DNA of 24,461 nt, taken from Flavobacteriaceae bacterium UBA3440. GTDB taxonomy: Bacteria > Bacteroidota > Bacteroidia > Flavobacteriales > Flavobacteriaceae. The stretch covers positions 529 to 24,989 of the forward strand of contig DFSJ01000122.1 of assembly GCA_002378585.1 (NCBI GenBank), given 5' to 3'. The notes beneath the pieces were generated by a model, which had not been told where the DNA came from, did not search any database, and worked only from the letters and a program-made list of their open reading frames with translations. Positions 8,887 through 18,678 of this stretch are shown in pieces; positions within the stretch are counted from its first letter, which is position 1; each line of letters opens with the position of its first letter. The position numbers were made by a program, and so were the translations under genes.

Positions 8887-10314
8887 TTAGGAGAGCTTTT
8901 TGGACAGGTCCTCGATGTATTTTTTAAACTGTTTATCAGTTTCTGCTAGGTTGTCCACTGTTTTACAGGCGTGTAATACGGTAGCGTGATCTCTTTTTCC
9001 AATTTGTGATCCAATACTTGCCAGTGATGCTTTGGTGTATTTTTTAGCAAAAAACATAGCCAATTGTCTCGCTTGCACAATGTGTCTTTTTCTAGTTTTT
9101 GATTGCAGGGTATGTACATCCATTTCAAAATAGTCAGAGACCACTTTTTGGATGTAGTCAATAGACACCTCTCTTTTGGTGTTTTTGACAAACTTCTCTA
9201 CGACTTGTTGTGCTAAATCTAGGGTGATCTCTCGCTTATTAAACGAGGATTGTGCAATCAAGGAAATAATGGCGCCTTCGAGTTCTCGGATGTTTGACTT
9301 GATGTGTTTCGCTACATACTCGATGATTTCTTCCTCCATTTCAACTCCATCTTTGTAGAGTTTGTTTTTCAGTATAGAAACCCTGGTTTCGTAATCAGGA
9401 CTTTGCAATTCAGCGGAAAGACCCCATTTAAAACGAGATAAAAGTCTTTGCTCAATGTCTTGCATGTCCACAGGAGCTTTGTCAGAGGTCAATATTACCT
9501 GTTTACCATTTTGGTGTAAATGGTTGAAAATGTGGAAAAACACATCTTGAGTACCTGATTTTCCAGATAAGAACTGGACATCGTCGATAATCAGTACATC
9601 TATCTGTTGGTAGAAATGAATAAAATCAGTTCGGGTATTTTTCTTTACGGAATCGATGTATTGTTGTGTAAACTTCTCAGCCGAGATATACAAAACAATC
9701 TTATCCGGGTACTTGTCTTTAATTTCTATGCCGATAGCATGTGCCAAGTGGGTTTTTCCTAATCCGACACCACCAAACACCAACAGCGGGTTAAAAGAGG
9801 TTCCGCCTGGTTTGTTGGATACAGCCAAGCCAGCAGATCTAGCTAGTCTATTGGCATCTCCTTCAAGAAAATTTTCAAAGCTGTAGTTTGGGTTAAGCTG
9901 TGATTCAATTTTCACATTCCTAATTCCAGGAATGATAAAAGGATTTTTAAGCTCTGGATTTTTTGACTTAATCGGGGCATCAACCTCTTGAGGCATCATG
10001 GCTGATGATCTATTGGCTGATGGTATTTTTTCAGTGAAAGGTTCTTTGTTTCCATAAGTGTTCTCCATCTTAATGATGTAGATCAATTTGGCTTGTTCAC
10101 CGAGCTGCTTAGTCAAAGCAGCTTTGAGCAACTTGACGTAGTGTTCTTCGAGCCACTCGTAAAAAAACTTACTGGGAACTTGAATGCTTAGCGCATTTTC
10201 TGTGAGTTTGACAGGCTTAATCGGTTCAAACCATGTTTTGAAGGCTTGTGGTTGAATGTTGTCTTTGATGAATATCAAACATTCATTCCATACAGCGATC
10301 GCGTCATTACTCAT
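8887..10314 (-). CDS. dnaA: Chromosomal replication initiator protein DnaA
   Basis: AAA+ ATPase that binds and opens the replication origin. The frame extends upstream to 10377, but I choose the ATG at 10314 (MSNDAIAVWNECL), which aligns with other DnaA N-termini, gives 475 residues and lies below a predicted promoter that overlaps the upstream ATG. Domain I spans about 1-80, with the typical FKTWFEPI. Walker A is GGVGLGKT at 181-188 and Walker B LIIDD at 241-245, followed by the sensor region and arginine finger (QRLLSRFKWG). The DNA-binding domain IV carries the signature GKRDHATVLHACKTV close to the C-terminus. The RsmI-like gene follows 21 bases later. Confidence 0.98.
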   Translation of the reverse strand: MSNDAIAVWNECLIFIKDNIQPQAFKTWFEPIKPVKLTENALSIQVPSKFFYEWLEEHYVKLLKAALTKQLGEQAKLIYIIKMENTYGNKEPFTEKIPSANRSSAMMPQEVDAPIKSKNPELKNPFIIPGIRNVKIESQLNPNYSFENFLEGDANRLARSAGLAVSNKPGGTSFNPLLVFGGVGLGKTHLAHAIGIEIKDKYPDKIVLYISAEKFTQQYIDSVKKNTRTDFIHFYQQIDVLIIDDVQFLSGKSGTQDVFFHIFNHLHQNGKQVILTSDKAPVDMQDIEQRLLSRFKWGLSAELQSPDYETRVSILKNKLYKDGVEMEEEIIEYVAKHIKSNIRELEGAIISLIAQSSFNKREITLDLAQQVVEKFVKNTKREVSIDYIQKVVSDYFEMDVHTLQSKTRKRHIVQARQLAMFFAKKYTKASLASIGSQIGKRDHATVLHACKTVDNLAETDKQFKKYIEDLSKKLS

Positions 10315-10374
10315 CTTTGAATCGTAGGTATTATTTGGTTGGTTTAATTTGGGGCAATCCGCAAATTTGCTGGG

Positions 10375-10403
10375 CAAATGTCGCTAGTAGATCGGTTGAC
10401 AAA
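10375..10403 (-). promoter_or_regulatory. Predicted dnaA promoter with palindrome at the start site
   Basis: Minus strand: TTTG (10403-10400), 17 bases, GACATTTG (10382-10375), which differs from TAnnTTTG only at the first base. Transcription would start near 10370, inside the perfect 10 bp palindrome GCAAATTTGC (10361-10370), and give a leader of about 55 bases. The palindrome could act as an operator, but I know of no named regulator for it. Confidence 0.4.
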
Positions 10404-10516
10404 TATGTGAACAATTATTTTAAAAAAAAAATAGATCAGTGCTAGATTTTGTTCTTTTTTTGTTTTCCTACACTTATTTATCTGTCTTTCACTAAAATAT
10501 AAAATTTTCCCAATTT

Positions 10517-10924
10517 ATGATTGAAAATAACACCCAAATAAAGGTGAGATATGCGGAAACCGATCAAATGGGTGTGGTGCACCATGCTAACTATGCTTTG
10601 TATCTTGAGCTAGCACGTATTGAATGGTTATCCATGTTGGGCTTTTCCTATGCTGAGATGGAAAAACAGGGTGTTATATTACCTGTGGTCTCTCTATTGG
10701 TTAACTACAAACGACCGCTGTATTTTGACCAGAATGTTCAAGTGGTTTGTCGGTTGAGAGAGATACCCACATCAAAGATCACTTTTGACTATGAACTGCT
10801 CGATGATAAGGGAAATGTTACAGCCACGGCGACCACTGTTTTGGCTTTTGTCAGTCAGGACACAAAAAGGCCCATTCCATGCCCTAGTCATTTGATGCAA
10901 GTGCTAAGGGATTCTATAGGATAG
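10517..10924 (+). CDS. YbgC-like hotdog-fold acyl-CoA thioesterase
   Basis: Predicted to hydrolyse acyl-CoA thioesters. The protein has 135 residues, normal for the 4-hydroxybenzoyl-CoA/YbgC thioesterase family. The active-site segment RYAETDQMGVVHHANYALYLE lies at about residues 11-31, with D16 as the expected catalytic aspartate and HHANY as the second hallmark. It is transcribed away from dnaA across a 202-base AT-rich gap; I could not identify its promoter with confidence. The last 11 bases overlap the end of the convergent yigZ-like gene. Confidence 0.9.
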   Translation: MIENNTQIKVRYAETDQMGVVHHANYALYLELARIEWLSMLGFSYAEMEKQGVILPVVSLLVNYKRPLYFDQNVQVVCRLREIPTSKITFDYELLDDKGNVTATATTVLAFVSQDTKRPIPCPSHLMQVLRDSIG

Positions 10925-11534
10925 GCTCCCAAAAACAATCTTTTTTATCCCCCCACATTTTAGTGAATTCCTCCACTAAAGTAAGGGGGACGTGAATTAT
11001 GAGTTCATAACCTAAGGATAGGTGTACTAGCTGTTCTGTATTGATTTGATTTTTTTGGGTCCAAGACATAAATGACTGAAACTGTCCATGAGAGATCCGC
11101 GCTTTGAATGTTTGTGTGAGCCGTATTTCTTGTATCTCGGCCATGGTTAATACACCATGTGCTGTTTCTTTGTAGGCTTGTATCAATCCGCCGACACCCA
11201 ACTTAACACCGCCAAATTCACGAACAACAATGACGCCGGTTTGGGTTAAGTCAAAGGCGTTGATTTGGCCGAGAATAGGTGTGCCTGCACTAAAGTTCGG
11301 TTCACCGTCATCAAAAGATTTAGTCTGGTATTGGTCGGGTAGGGTGCCCATCCGCCAGGCATAGCAGAAGTGCCTGGCTTTAGGGTGTTTCTTCCGCAAC
11401 TCAGTCAGTAGATCTTTGAGATCACTCGCCGAATTAATTGTAAAGGCGTAGCCCCAAAATTTACTTTTTTGCGCTTTAAACAAATAGGGGCCTGAGGGTG
11501 CGGATAGTGTTTTATAGAAAAACGGTTTATTCAT
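10914..11534 (-). CDS. YigZ/IMPACT-family protein (UPF0029)
   Basis: A 206-residue protein of the YigZ/IMPACT family, whose bacterial members have no firmly established biochemical role. The conserved core is visible: ARHFCYAWRMG, DDGEPNFSAGTPILGQI at about residues 80-96, then VIVVREFGGVKLGVGGLIQAY. The frame is open to 11555, but the ATG at 11534 (MNKPFFYKTL) gives the usual N-terminus and overlaps the ribD stop by 8 bases, which indicates coupled translation with ribD. Tail-to-tail overlap of 11 bases with the YbgC-like gene. Confidence 0.9.
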   Translation of the reverse strand: MNKPFFYKTLSAPSGPYLFKAQKSKFWGYAFTINSASDLKDLLTELRKKHPKARHFCYAWRMGTLPDQYQTKSFDDGEPNFSAGTPILGQINAFDLTQTGVIVVREFGGVKLGVGGLIQAYKETAHGVLTMAEIQEIRLTQTFKARISHGQFQSFMSWTQKNQINTEQLVHLSLGYELIIHVPLTLVEEFTKMWGDKKDCFWEPIL

Positions 11535-12567
11535 GACCCGCCAGATAATAATCAATGCGATCTGGTCCCAAAATTTCGCTGTAGTCAGGGTTTGACCTTA
11601 GTTTTGGGGCCAATACTCCTTGATTCAAAGTTTTATCCACTTGAATCACCCTGATTTCATCCCACAGGCCACTTTCAAGCCATTTAGTCAGCGTGTAGGC
11701 GCCTCCCTCAACCAAAATGCTCAAGATTCCCTGTTTGTATGCTTTTTTCAGTACTTCGTCTACCGTATATTGAGCAAGAGTCCAATGGCTGACCTGTTTA
11801 CCTAATTCGATCGGTGGTCCAATGTGAATAGCCTTAGGATGCTTCCAAAGCGGCGCTGAGTCTAGGGCTCTTCCATGGGGATCGTACACCAGGGGAATGG
11901 GGTCTGGTCCGCTCCAATGACGTGTATTGAGCTGTGGCCTGTCATCTAGGACTGTTTGAACACCGATTAATATCGCTGCCTCCTGGCTTCTCCACTGGTG
12001 AACTCGTTGATTCACAGGGTGAGACGACAGTCTAAACGGTTCTTTTTTTGATCTAAGAGCAGTGGTTGGGGCCATGAATCCATCTAATGTCTGGGCCCAT
12101 TTCAAGGTGATGTAGGGGCGTTTTTTTGTCTGAAATGTAAGAAATCGCTTGTGGTGTTCTAAACAGGCAGACTCTAGAATACCCACAGAAACCTCCAGAC
12201 CATGCTCGGTTAATTGATGAATCCCTTGTGAGCAAACCAAAGGATTAGGATCTGTGCAACCGATGTATACCTTCTTTACACCTGATTGGATAATAGCTAG
12301 TGAGCACGGAGGTGTTTTTCCGTAATGGGCACATGGTTCTAAGGTAACGTAGAGAGAGGCGCCAGCCAGTTTTTCTCTATTTCTCACACTGTTTAAAGCA
12401 ACTACCTCGGCATGAGGCCCTCCATAGGGAGCTGTAGTTCCCTGGCCGATAATCTCTCCGCCTTGATCGATGATTACACAGCCAACCCTGGGATTTGGGT
12501 AGCAATCAATCGGTGCATTTTTGGCGCACTCAATGGCGCGAAACATATAAATTTCGTGTATATTCAC
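11527..12567 (-). CDS. ribD: Bifunctional pyrimidine deaminase/reductase of riboflavin synthesis
   Basis: Carries out two consecutive riboflavin steps: deamination of the diaminopyrimidine ring, then NADPH-dependent reduction of the ribosyl side chain. The N-terminal deaminase domain (about 1-145) has the zinc ligands H52 with E54 in the HAE motif, and C79 and C88 in PCAHYGKTPPC. The reductase domain begins near RPYITLKWAQTLDG (about 149) and runs to the end, with ILVEGGAYT near 285. The start is GTG at 12567; the resulting N-terminus (NIHEIYMFRAIECA) aligns with known RibD proteins. A TATTTTTG element lies four bases upstream of this GTG, implying a leaderless message. It is followed by yigZ on the same strand. 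Confidence 0.96.
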   Translation of the reverse strand: MNIHEIYMFRAIECAKNAPIDCYPNPRVGCVIIDQGGEIIGQGTTAPYGGPHAEVVALNSVRNREKLAGASLYVTLEPCAHYGKTPPCSLAIIQSGVKKVYIGCTDPNPLVCSQGIHQLTEHGLEVSVGILESACLEHHKRFLTFQTKKRPYITLKWAQTLDGFMAPTTALRSKKEPFRLSSHPVNQRVHQWRSQEAAILIGVQTVLDDRPQLNTRHWSGPDPIPLVYDPHGRALDSAPLWKHPKAIHIGPPIELGKQVSHWTLAQYTVDEVLKKAYKQGILSILVEGGAYTLTKWLESGLWDEIRVIQVDKTLNQGVLAPKLRSNPDYSEILGPDRIDYYLAGHE

Positions 12568-12571
12568 GATG

Positions 12572-12579
12572 CAAAAATA
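12572..12579 (-). promoter_or_regulatory. Predicted ribD -7 element, leaderless type
   Basis: On the minus strand TATTTTTG (12579-12572) is followed by CATC and the ribD GTG start at 12567. It matches TAnnTTTG exactly. No -33 TTG is seen at the usual distance. The element supports GTG over the ATG seven codons later. Confidence 0.5.
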
Positions 12580-12612
12580 GGGTTTTTTACCCAGCTCTGA
12601 TCCCTTGATTCC

Positions 12613-13092
12613 ATGAAGATTAGCCCATTAACTCCGTCCGAAAACCAAGCTGTAGCAGACCTTGTGCGCTCTGTGATCCTGGAGCATGGCGTGCCTAAGG
12701 TAGGTACGGCCTATGCGGATAAGTCCCTGGATGACTTATACGCCTATTATCAGCAAAACTCCGGAATTTACTACGTGCTTAAAGACGAAAATGGACAAGT
12801 AGTTGGAGGGGCCGGCATTGCTCCATTGGAAAACTATGAGGGTCCTGTGTGTGAGCTTCAGAAAATGTATTTTTACCCCAACGCCCGTGGATTAGGCTGG
12901 GGTAGTGCCATGATTGATCAGTGCTTGTCTAAGGCTAGAGAAATGGGGTATGAGCAATGTTACTTGGAGACGATGCCTCAAATGCTTGATGCCCAAAAAT
13001 TATACCTCAAGAAAGGGTTTAAATACATCGACGGTCCCATGGGTGATACAGGGCATTGTTCCTGTCCGATTCACATGTTGTTGGCGCTATAA
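12613..13092 (+). CDS. GNAT-family N-acetyltransferase
   Basis: A 159-residue single-domain acetyltransferase with unknown substrate. The acetyl-CoA binding loop is NARGLGWGSAM at about residues 90-100, preceded by the strand ELQKMYFYP and followed by LETMPQMLDAQKLYLKKGF, a standard GNAT C-terminal half. It is divergent from ribD with 45 bases between starts, and its stop lies one base before the prmC ATG, so it is almost certainly cotranscribed with prmC. The linkage is a genomic fact here; whether it reflects a shared function is unknown. Confidence 0.88.
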   Translation: MKISPLTPSENQAVADLVRSVILEHGVPKVGTAYADKSLDDLYAYYQQNSGIYYVLKDENGQVVGGAGIAPLENYEGPVCELQKMYFYPNARGLGWGSAMIDQCLSKAREMGYEQCYLETMPQMLDAQKLYLKKGFKYIDGPMGDTGHCSCPIHMLLAL

Positions 13093-13093
13093 A

Positions 13094-15945
<2,852 letters not shown>

Positions 15946-15964
15946 TTTATAACAAAATGTTTGT

Positions 15965-15994
15965 TTTGTAAATTAATGTACTTAATTATCTTTG
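15965..15994 (+). promoter_or_regulatory. Predicted promoter of the DUF6913-type gene and dapA
   Basis: TTTG (15965-15968), 18 bases, TATCTTTG (15987-15994) is one of the best matches to the Bacteroidota promoter in the window. The ATG follows 16 bases later at 16011. An AT-rich dyad, ACAAAA-TGTTTG-TTTTGT (15952-15969), overlaps the -33 element. Confidence 0.65.
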
Positions 15995-16010
15995 TTCCAC
16001 AATAAGAGTT

Positions 16011-16538
16011 ATGCGCGATTGGGTTTATGGTATTTATTGTCGCTGGTGGTTTCGCAGAAGGGTGCTAAGATACGCTTCACGAGACTTTCAGCGTTTGCAT
16101 GAAACGTCTCCAGAGGGTCTACGGATTGGAATTCTTGCTCTGGGGTCTCGGCTGACTTCTGACATGGACGCTGCTTGGTTTGCACGACAGCTCCACGTTT
16201 CAGAGCAGGACGTTAGTTTATTGATAGTTGACCCAGGATCAAAATATGTAAATTCACTGAGTGAAAGGAGCCTCGAATTATGGTTAAAAAATAAAATTCA
16301 AGCACTTGAATTAGAGAATTTTATAGATAACAAATTCAAGTATTTATTTCATATATATCCGCCTGATTTTTGGTCTTTATTGTACCTGGGATTGAATACT
16401 AAAGCCTGTGAGCACATCGCCTTTTGGTCTCCAGATCAGGGTCCGGGCACACTTTTTTTACCCATGCAAGATTTGGTGCTTACTGAGTCTTTGCTGAAAA
16501 CATGGCACCAATTAGAACCCCATATTAAATGGAAGTAA
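16011..16538 (+). CDS. Conserved protein of unknown function, DUF6913-like
   Basis: A 175-residue protein without signal peptide or clear membrane segment. It has a basic N-terminal stretch (WWFRRRVLRYASRDFQRL), a strand-like LRIGILALGS and a middle acidic-aromatic part (LENFIDNKFKYLFHIYPPDFWSLLYLGLNT). This pattern matches, as I remember it, the DUF6913 proteins that sit next to dapA in flavobacteria. No catalytic motif is visible and I assign no function. It overlaps dapA by 10 bases, so the two are translationally coupled. A strong promoter lies upstream. Confidence 0.75.
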   Translation: MRDWVYGIYCRWWFRRRVLRYASRDFQRLHETSPEGLRIGILALGSRLTSDMDAAWFARQLHVSEQDVSLLIVDPGSKYVNSLSERSLELWLKNKIQALELENFIDNKFKYLFHIYPPDFWSLLYLGLNTKACEHIAFWSPDQGPGTLFLPMQDLVLTESLLKTWHQLEPHIKWK

Positions 16539-17413
16539 AACAGTTATTGGCAGGAACAGGGGTGGCCTTAGTCACTCCAATGGATGCGCGTGGTGTGGTT
16601 GATTACGAGGCGTTGGGACGTTTAATCGATCACAACATCACTAACGGAGTCAACTATTTGGTCGTTTTGGGAACAACAGCTGAGTCGGTTGTTTTAAGTC
16701 ATGTGGAAAAGAACTCGATCATCCATTTTGTTCGGGAGCATGTAGCCGGTCGAGTCCCTTTGGTGTTAGGCTACGGAGGGAACAACACCGCTGCACTTGT
16801 GGAGGGGTTTGCTCAAATTGATGTCACGGGTTATACCGCTATACTTTCAGTAACTCCCTACTACAACAGGCCGAGCCAAAAGGGGCTGGAGGCGCATTAT
16901 TTGGCATTGGCCAGCGCTTCTCCTTTGCCTATATTGCTGTACAACGTGCCTTCAAGAACAGGTTGTAATTTGGAAAACGAGACCGTATGGTCACTTCTCA
17001 GTCAGAGCTCGAAATTTATCGGCATTAAAGAGGCCTCTGCTGATTTTGATAAAACTTTGGACCTGCTCGCTCATAGACCGTCTGACTTTTTGGTGATTTC
17101 TGGGGATGATGCTACAGCTGCTGAGGCTGTATTGGCTGGCGCTGAAGGGGTGATCTCGGTAATTGGACAAGCGACTACAGATTTATTCACACAAATGATT
17201 CAACAGGCCCAACAAGGAGATCGTCCAGGTGTACAAGTGCTGATGAATGATTTAGAAAAACTTATTGAGTTGATTTTTGTTGAAGGAAATCCAACCGGCA
17301 TCAAATCATTGCTCTCAATCCTAGGGATTTGTGGTCCACAGGTAAGGCTGCCATTAGTTGCTGCCTCTCCAGGGCTGGAGGACCAGCTCAGGCAAGCTTT
17401 TTCCAAGGGGTAA
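16529..17413 (+). CDS. dapA: 4-hydroxy-tetrahydrodipicolinate synthase
   Basis: Condenses pyruvate with aspartate semialdehyde, the first committed step towards diaminopimelate and lysine. The 294 residues fold as the expected TIM barrel. The active site is complete: GTTAES at about residues 48-53, YNVPSRTG with Y138 (E. coli Y133) and the Schiff-base lysine K167 in IGIKEAS (E. coli K161). The start overlaps the preceding unknown gene by 10 bases. After the stop comes a 109-base gap that holds the bamD promoter; a strong terminator is not visible. Confidence 0.97.
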   Translation: MEVKQLLAGTGVALVTPMDARGVVDYEALGRLIDHNITNGVNYLVVLGTTAESVVLSHVEKNSIIHFVREHVAGRVPLVLGYGGNNTAALVEGFAQIDVTGYTAILSVTPYYNRPSQKGLEAHYLALASASPLPILLYNVPSRTGCNLENETVWSLLSQSSKFIGIKEASADFDKTLDLLAHRPSDFLVISGDDATAAEAVLAGAEGVISVIGQATTDLFTQMIQQAQQGDRPGVQVLMNDLEKLIELIFVEGNPTGIKSLLSILGICGPQVRLPLVAASPGLEDQLRQAFSKG

Positions 17414-17510
17414 ACAACCCAAGTTTTAACTTTTTTATGGCTACCTAGTAGTTGATTAAGCCTTACTATTGTGGACTTAAATAGTTTTTTCATTATCCAC
17501 TTAGTTTGCT

Positions 17511-17518
17511 TATTTTTG
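17511..17518 (+). promoter_or_regulatory. Predicted bamD -7 element, leaderless type
   Basis: TATTTTTG matches TAnnTTTG and is followed by CCCC and the bamD ATG at 17523, the same four-base spacing as at trmD, dapF and ribD. A convincing -33 TTG is missing. Confidence 0.5.
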
Positions 17519-17522
17519 CCCC

Positions 17523-18341
17523 ATGATTTATTTGAATCGATTTTATGTAGGATTGCTTGTCTTTGGCCTGCTGCTTGTCACTTCGTGTGGTGAAGCTACC
17601 AAGATGTTGAAGTCTAAAGACATCAAAGAGCAATACGATTTTGCAGAGCGCATGTATGAAAGCGGTCAATTTCGCAAGGCCAACCTTATTCTCACGCAAA
17701 TCACGCCTAAGTACATCGGAAAACCTCAGGGGGAGCGTGTCATGTTCTTTTTGGCCGATTCCTACTACCAATTGAAGGATTATCAGCTAGCTAGCTATCA
17801 ATTTGAACGTTTTTTAAAGTCCTATCCCCAAAGCGAAAAAGCGGAACAAGCTGCATTTTTTGGAGCTAAGAGCTATTATCATTTATCGCCCAAATACTCG
17901 CTAGATCAGACAGATACAGACAATGCCTTGGATAAACTACAGGTATTTATCAATATGTATCCTGAATCTTCCTATTTGTCTGAGGCCAATACATTGGCCA
18001 AGGAATTAACCACCAAGAAAGAACAAAAAGCTTTTGAAATTGCCAAGCAATACAATCGACTGGGTTCGTATAACCTAACCGTTTTGGTCTCTGCGGTTAA
18101 AGCATTGGACAATTTCTTAATGGAATACCCGGGATCTGTGTTCAGAGAGGATGCTTGGTTTTACAAGTTAGAATCACAGTACACCATGGCTATTAACAGC
18201 ACGCCCGATAAAATCCAGGAGCGCCTCCAAGAAGCTATGTCTTCATACCAAAGCTTGATTAAGTATTTTCCGAATACAAAACACCAAGAAAAGGCAGAGC
18301 AGATAGTCAAACAAATCGAAAAACAACAAACAAAACCATAA
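17523..18341 (+). CDS. bamD: Outer membrane protein assembly lipoprotein BamD
   Basis: Essential lipoprotein of the BAM complex that inserts beta-barrel proteins into the outer membrane. A lipoprotein signal is clear: hydrophobic residues 8-19, then the lipobox VTSC with C22 as the lipidated cysteine. The mature part holds tetratricopeptide-like helices (AERMYESGQFRKANLILTQI, FFLADSYYQLKDYQLASYQF and a repeat around 150-260), as expected for YfiO/BamD. Length 272. It begins an operon: rpoZ follows after 10 bases, then coaBC and porD without gaps. Confidence 0.93.
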   Translation: MIYLNRFYVGLLVFGLLLVTSCGEATKMLKSKDIKEQYDFAERMYESGQFRKANLILTQITPKYIGKPQGERVMFFLADSYYQLKDYQLASYQFERFLKSYPQSEKAEQAAFFGAKSYYHLSPKYSLDQTDTDNALDKLQVFINMYPESSYLSEANTLAKELTTKKEQKAFEIAKQYNRLGSYNLTVLVSAVKALDNFLMEYPGSVFREDAWFYKLESQYTMAINSTPDKIQERLQEAMSSYQSLIKYFPNTKHQEKAEQIVKQIEKQQTKP

Positions 18342-18351
18342 CACCGAAACG

Positions 18352-18678
18352 ATGAGTGATTTAAAGAATTCTAAAGCCCCAGTAACCTCCTCTACCATCG
18401 ACAAGAACAAGTTTGATGCCGCTACAGGTAATATTTACGAAGCGATTTCAATCACAGCCAAAAGAGCAGTACAAATCAATGCCGACATCAAGAAGGAATT
18501 GGTGGAGAAGCTTGAAGAGTTTGCAACCTATAGCGACAGCCTTGAGGAAGTCTTTGAAAACAAAGAACAAATCGAAGTGTCCAAATATTATGAAAAACTA
18601 CCAAAACCCCATTCTATGGCGGCAACAGAGTGGTTAGATGGTAAAATCTACTACAGATCTACGGATAAACAATCATAA
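18352..18678 (+). CDS. rpoZ: RNA polymerase omega subunit, Bacteroidota Rpb6-like type
   Basis: Small subunit that stabilises the beta' subunit of RNA polymerase. Its 108 residues include NIYEAISITAKRAVQIN at about 25-41, the conserved omega/Rpb6 contact helix, followed by a charged helix (IKKELVEKLEEF). This longer, Rpb6-related form is the one seen in Bacteroidota. It lies between bamD and coaBC, and its stop directly abuts the coaBC ATG. The rpoZ-coaBC pairing is widespread in bacteria and supports the call. Confidence 0.88.
   Translation: MSDLKNSKAPVTSSTIDKNKFDAATGNIYEAISITAKRAVQINADIKKELVEKLEEFATYSDSLEEVFENKEQIEVSKYYEKLPKPHSMAATEWLDGKIYYRSTDKQS

Noticed and set aside
10315..10377. 21-residue N-terminal extension of DnaA
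   Set aside because: The extension has no similarity to known DnaA N-termini, and the upstream ATG overlaps the predicted -7 element.
10315..10516. Replication origin next to dnaA
   Set aside because: The 202-base gap is AT-rich with A and T runs, but I found no cluster of TTATCCACA-type DnaA boxes. A single weak variant (TGTGAACAA at 10406) is not enough.
12580..12593. GGGT-TTTTT-ACCC hairpin between ribD and the GNAT gene
   Set aside because: Four base pairs only, and located between divergent starts, so a terminator makes no sense there.
12914..13093. N-terminal extension of prmC by 60 residues
   Set aside because: It lies wholly within the GNAT gene in another frame; the ATG at 13094 gives a normal PrmC.
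17421..17436. Terminator after dapA
   Set aside because: AAGTT-TT-AACTT followed by T has a loop of only two bases and a weak AT-rich stem.
17493..17501. DnaA-box-like TTATCCACT before bamD
   Set aside because: An isolated 8-of-9 match; the same word also occurs inside ribD near 11634, so it is probably chance.
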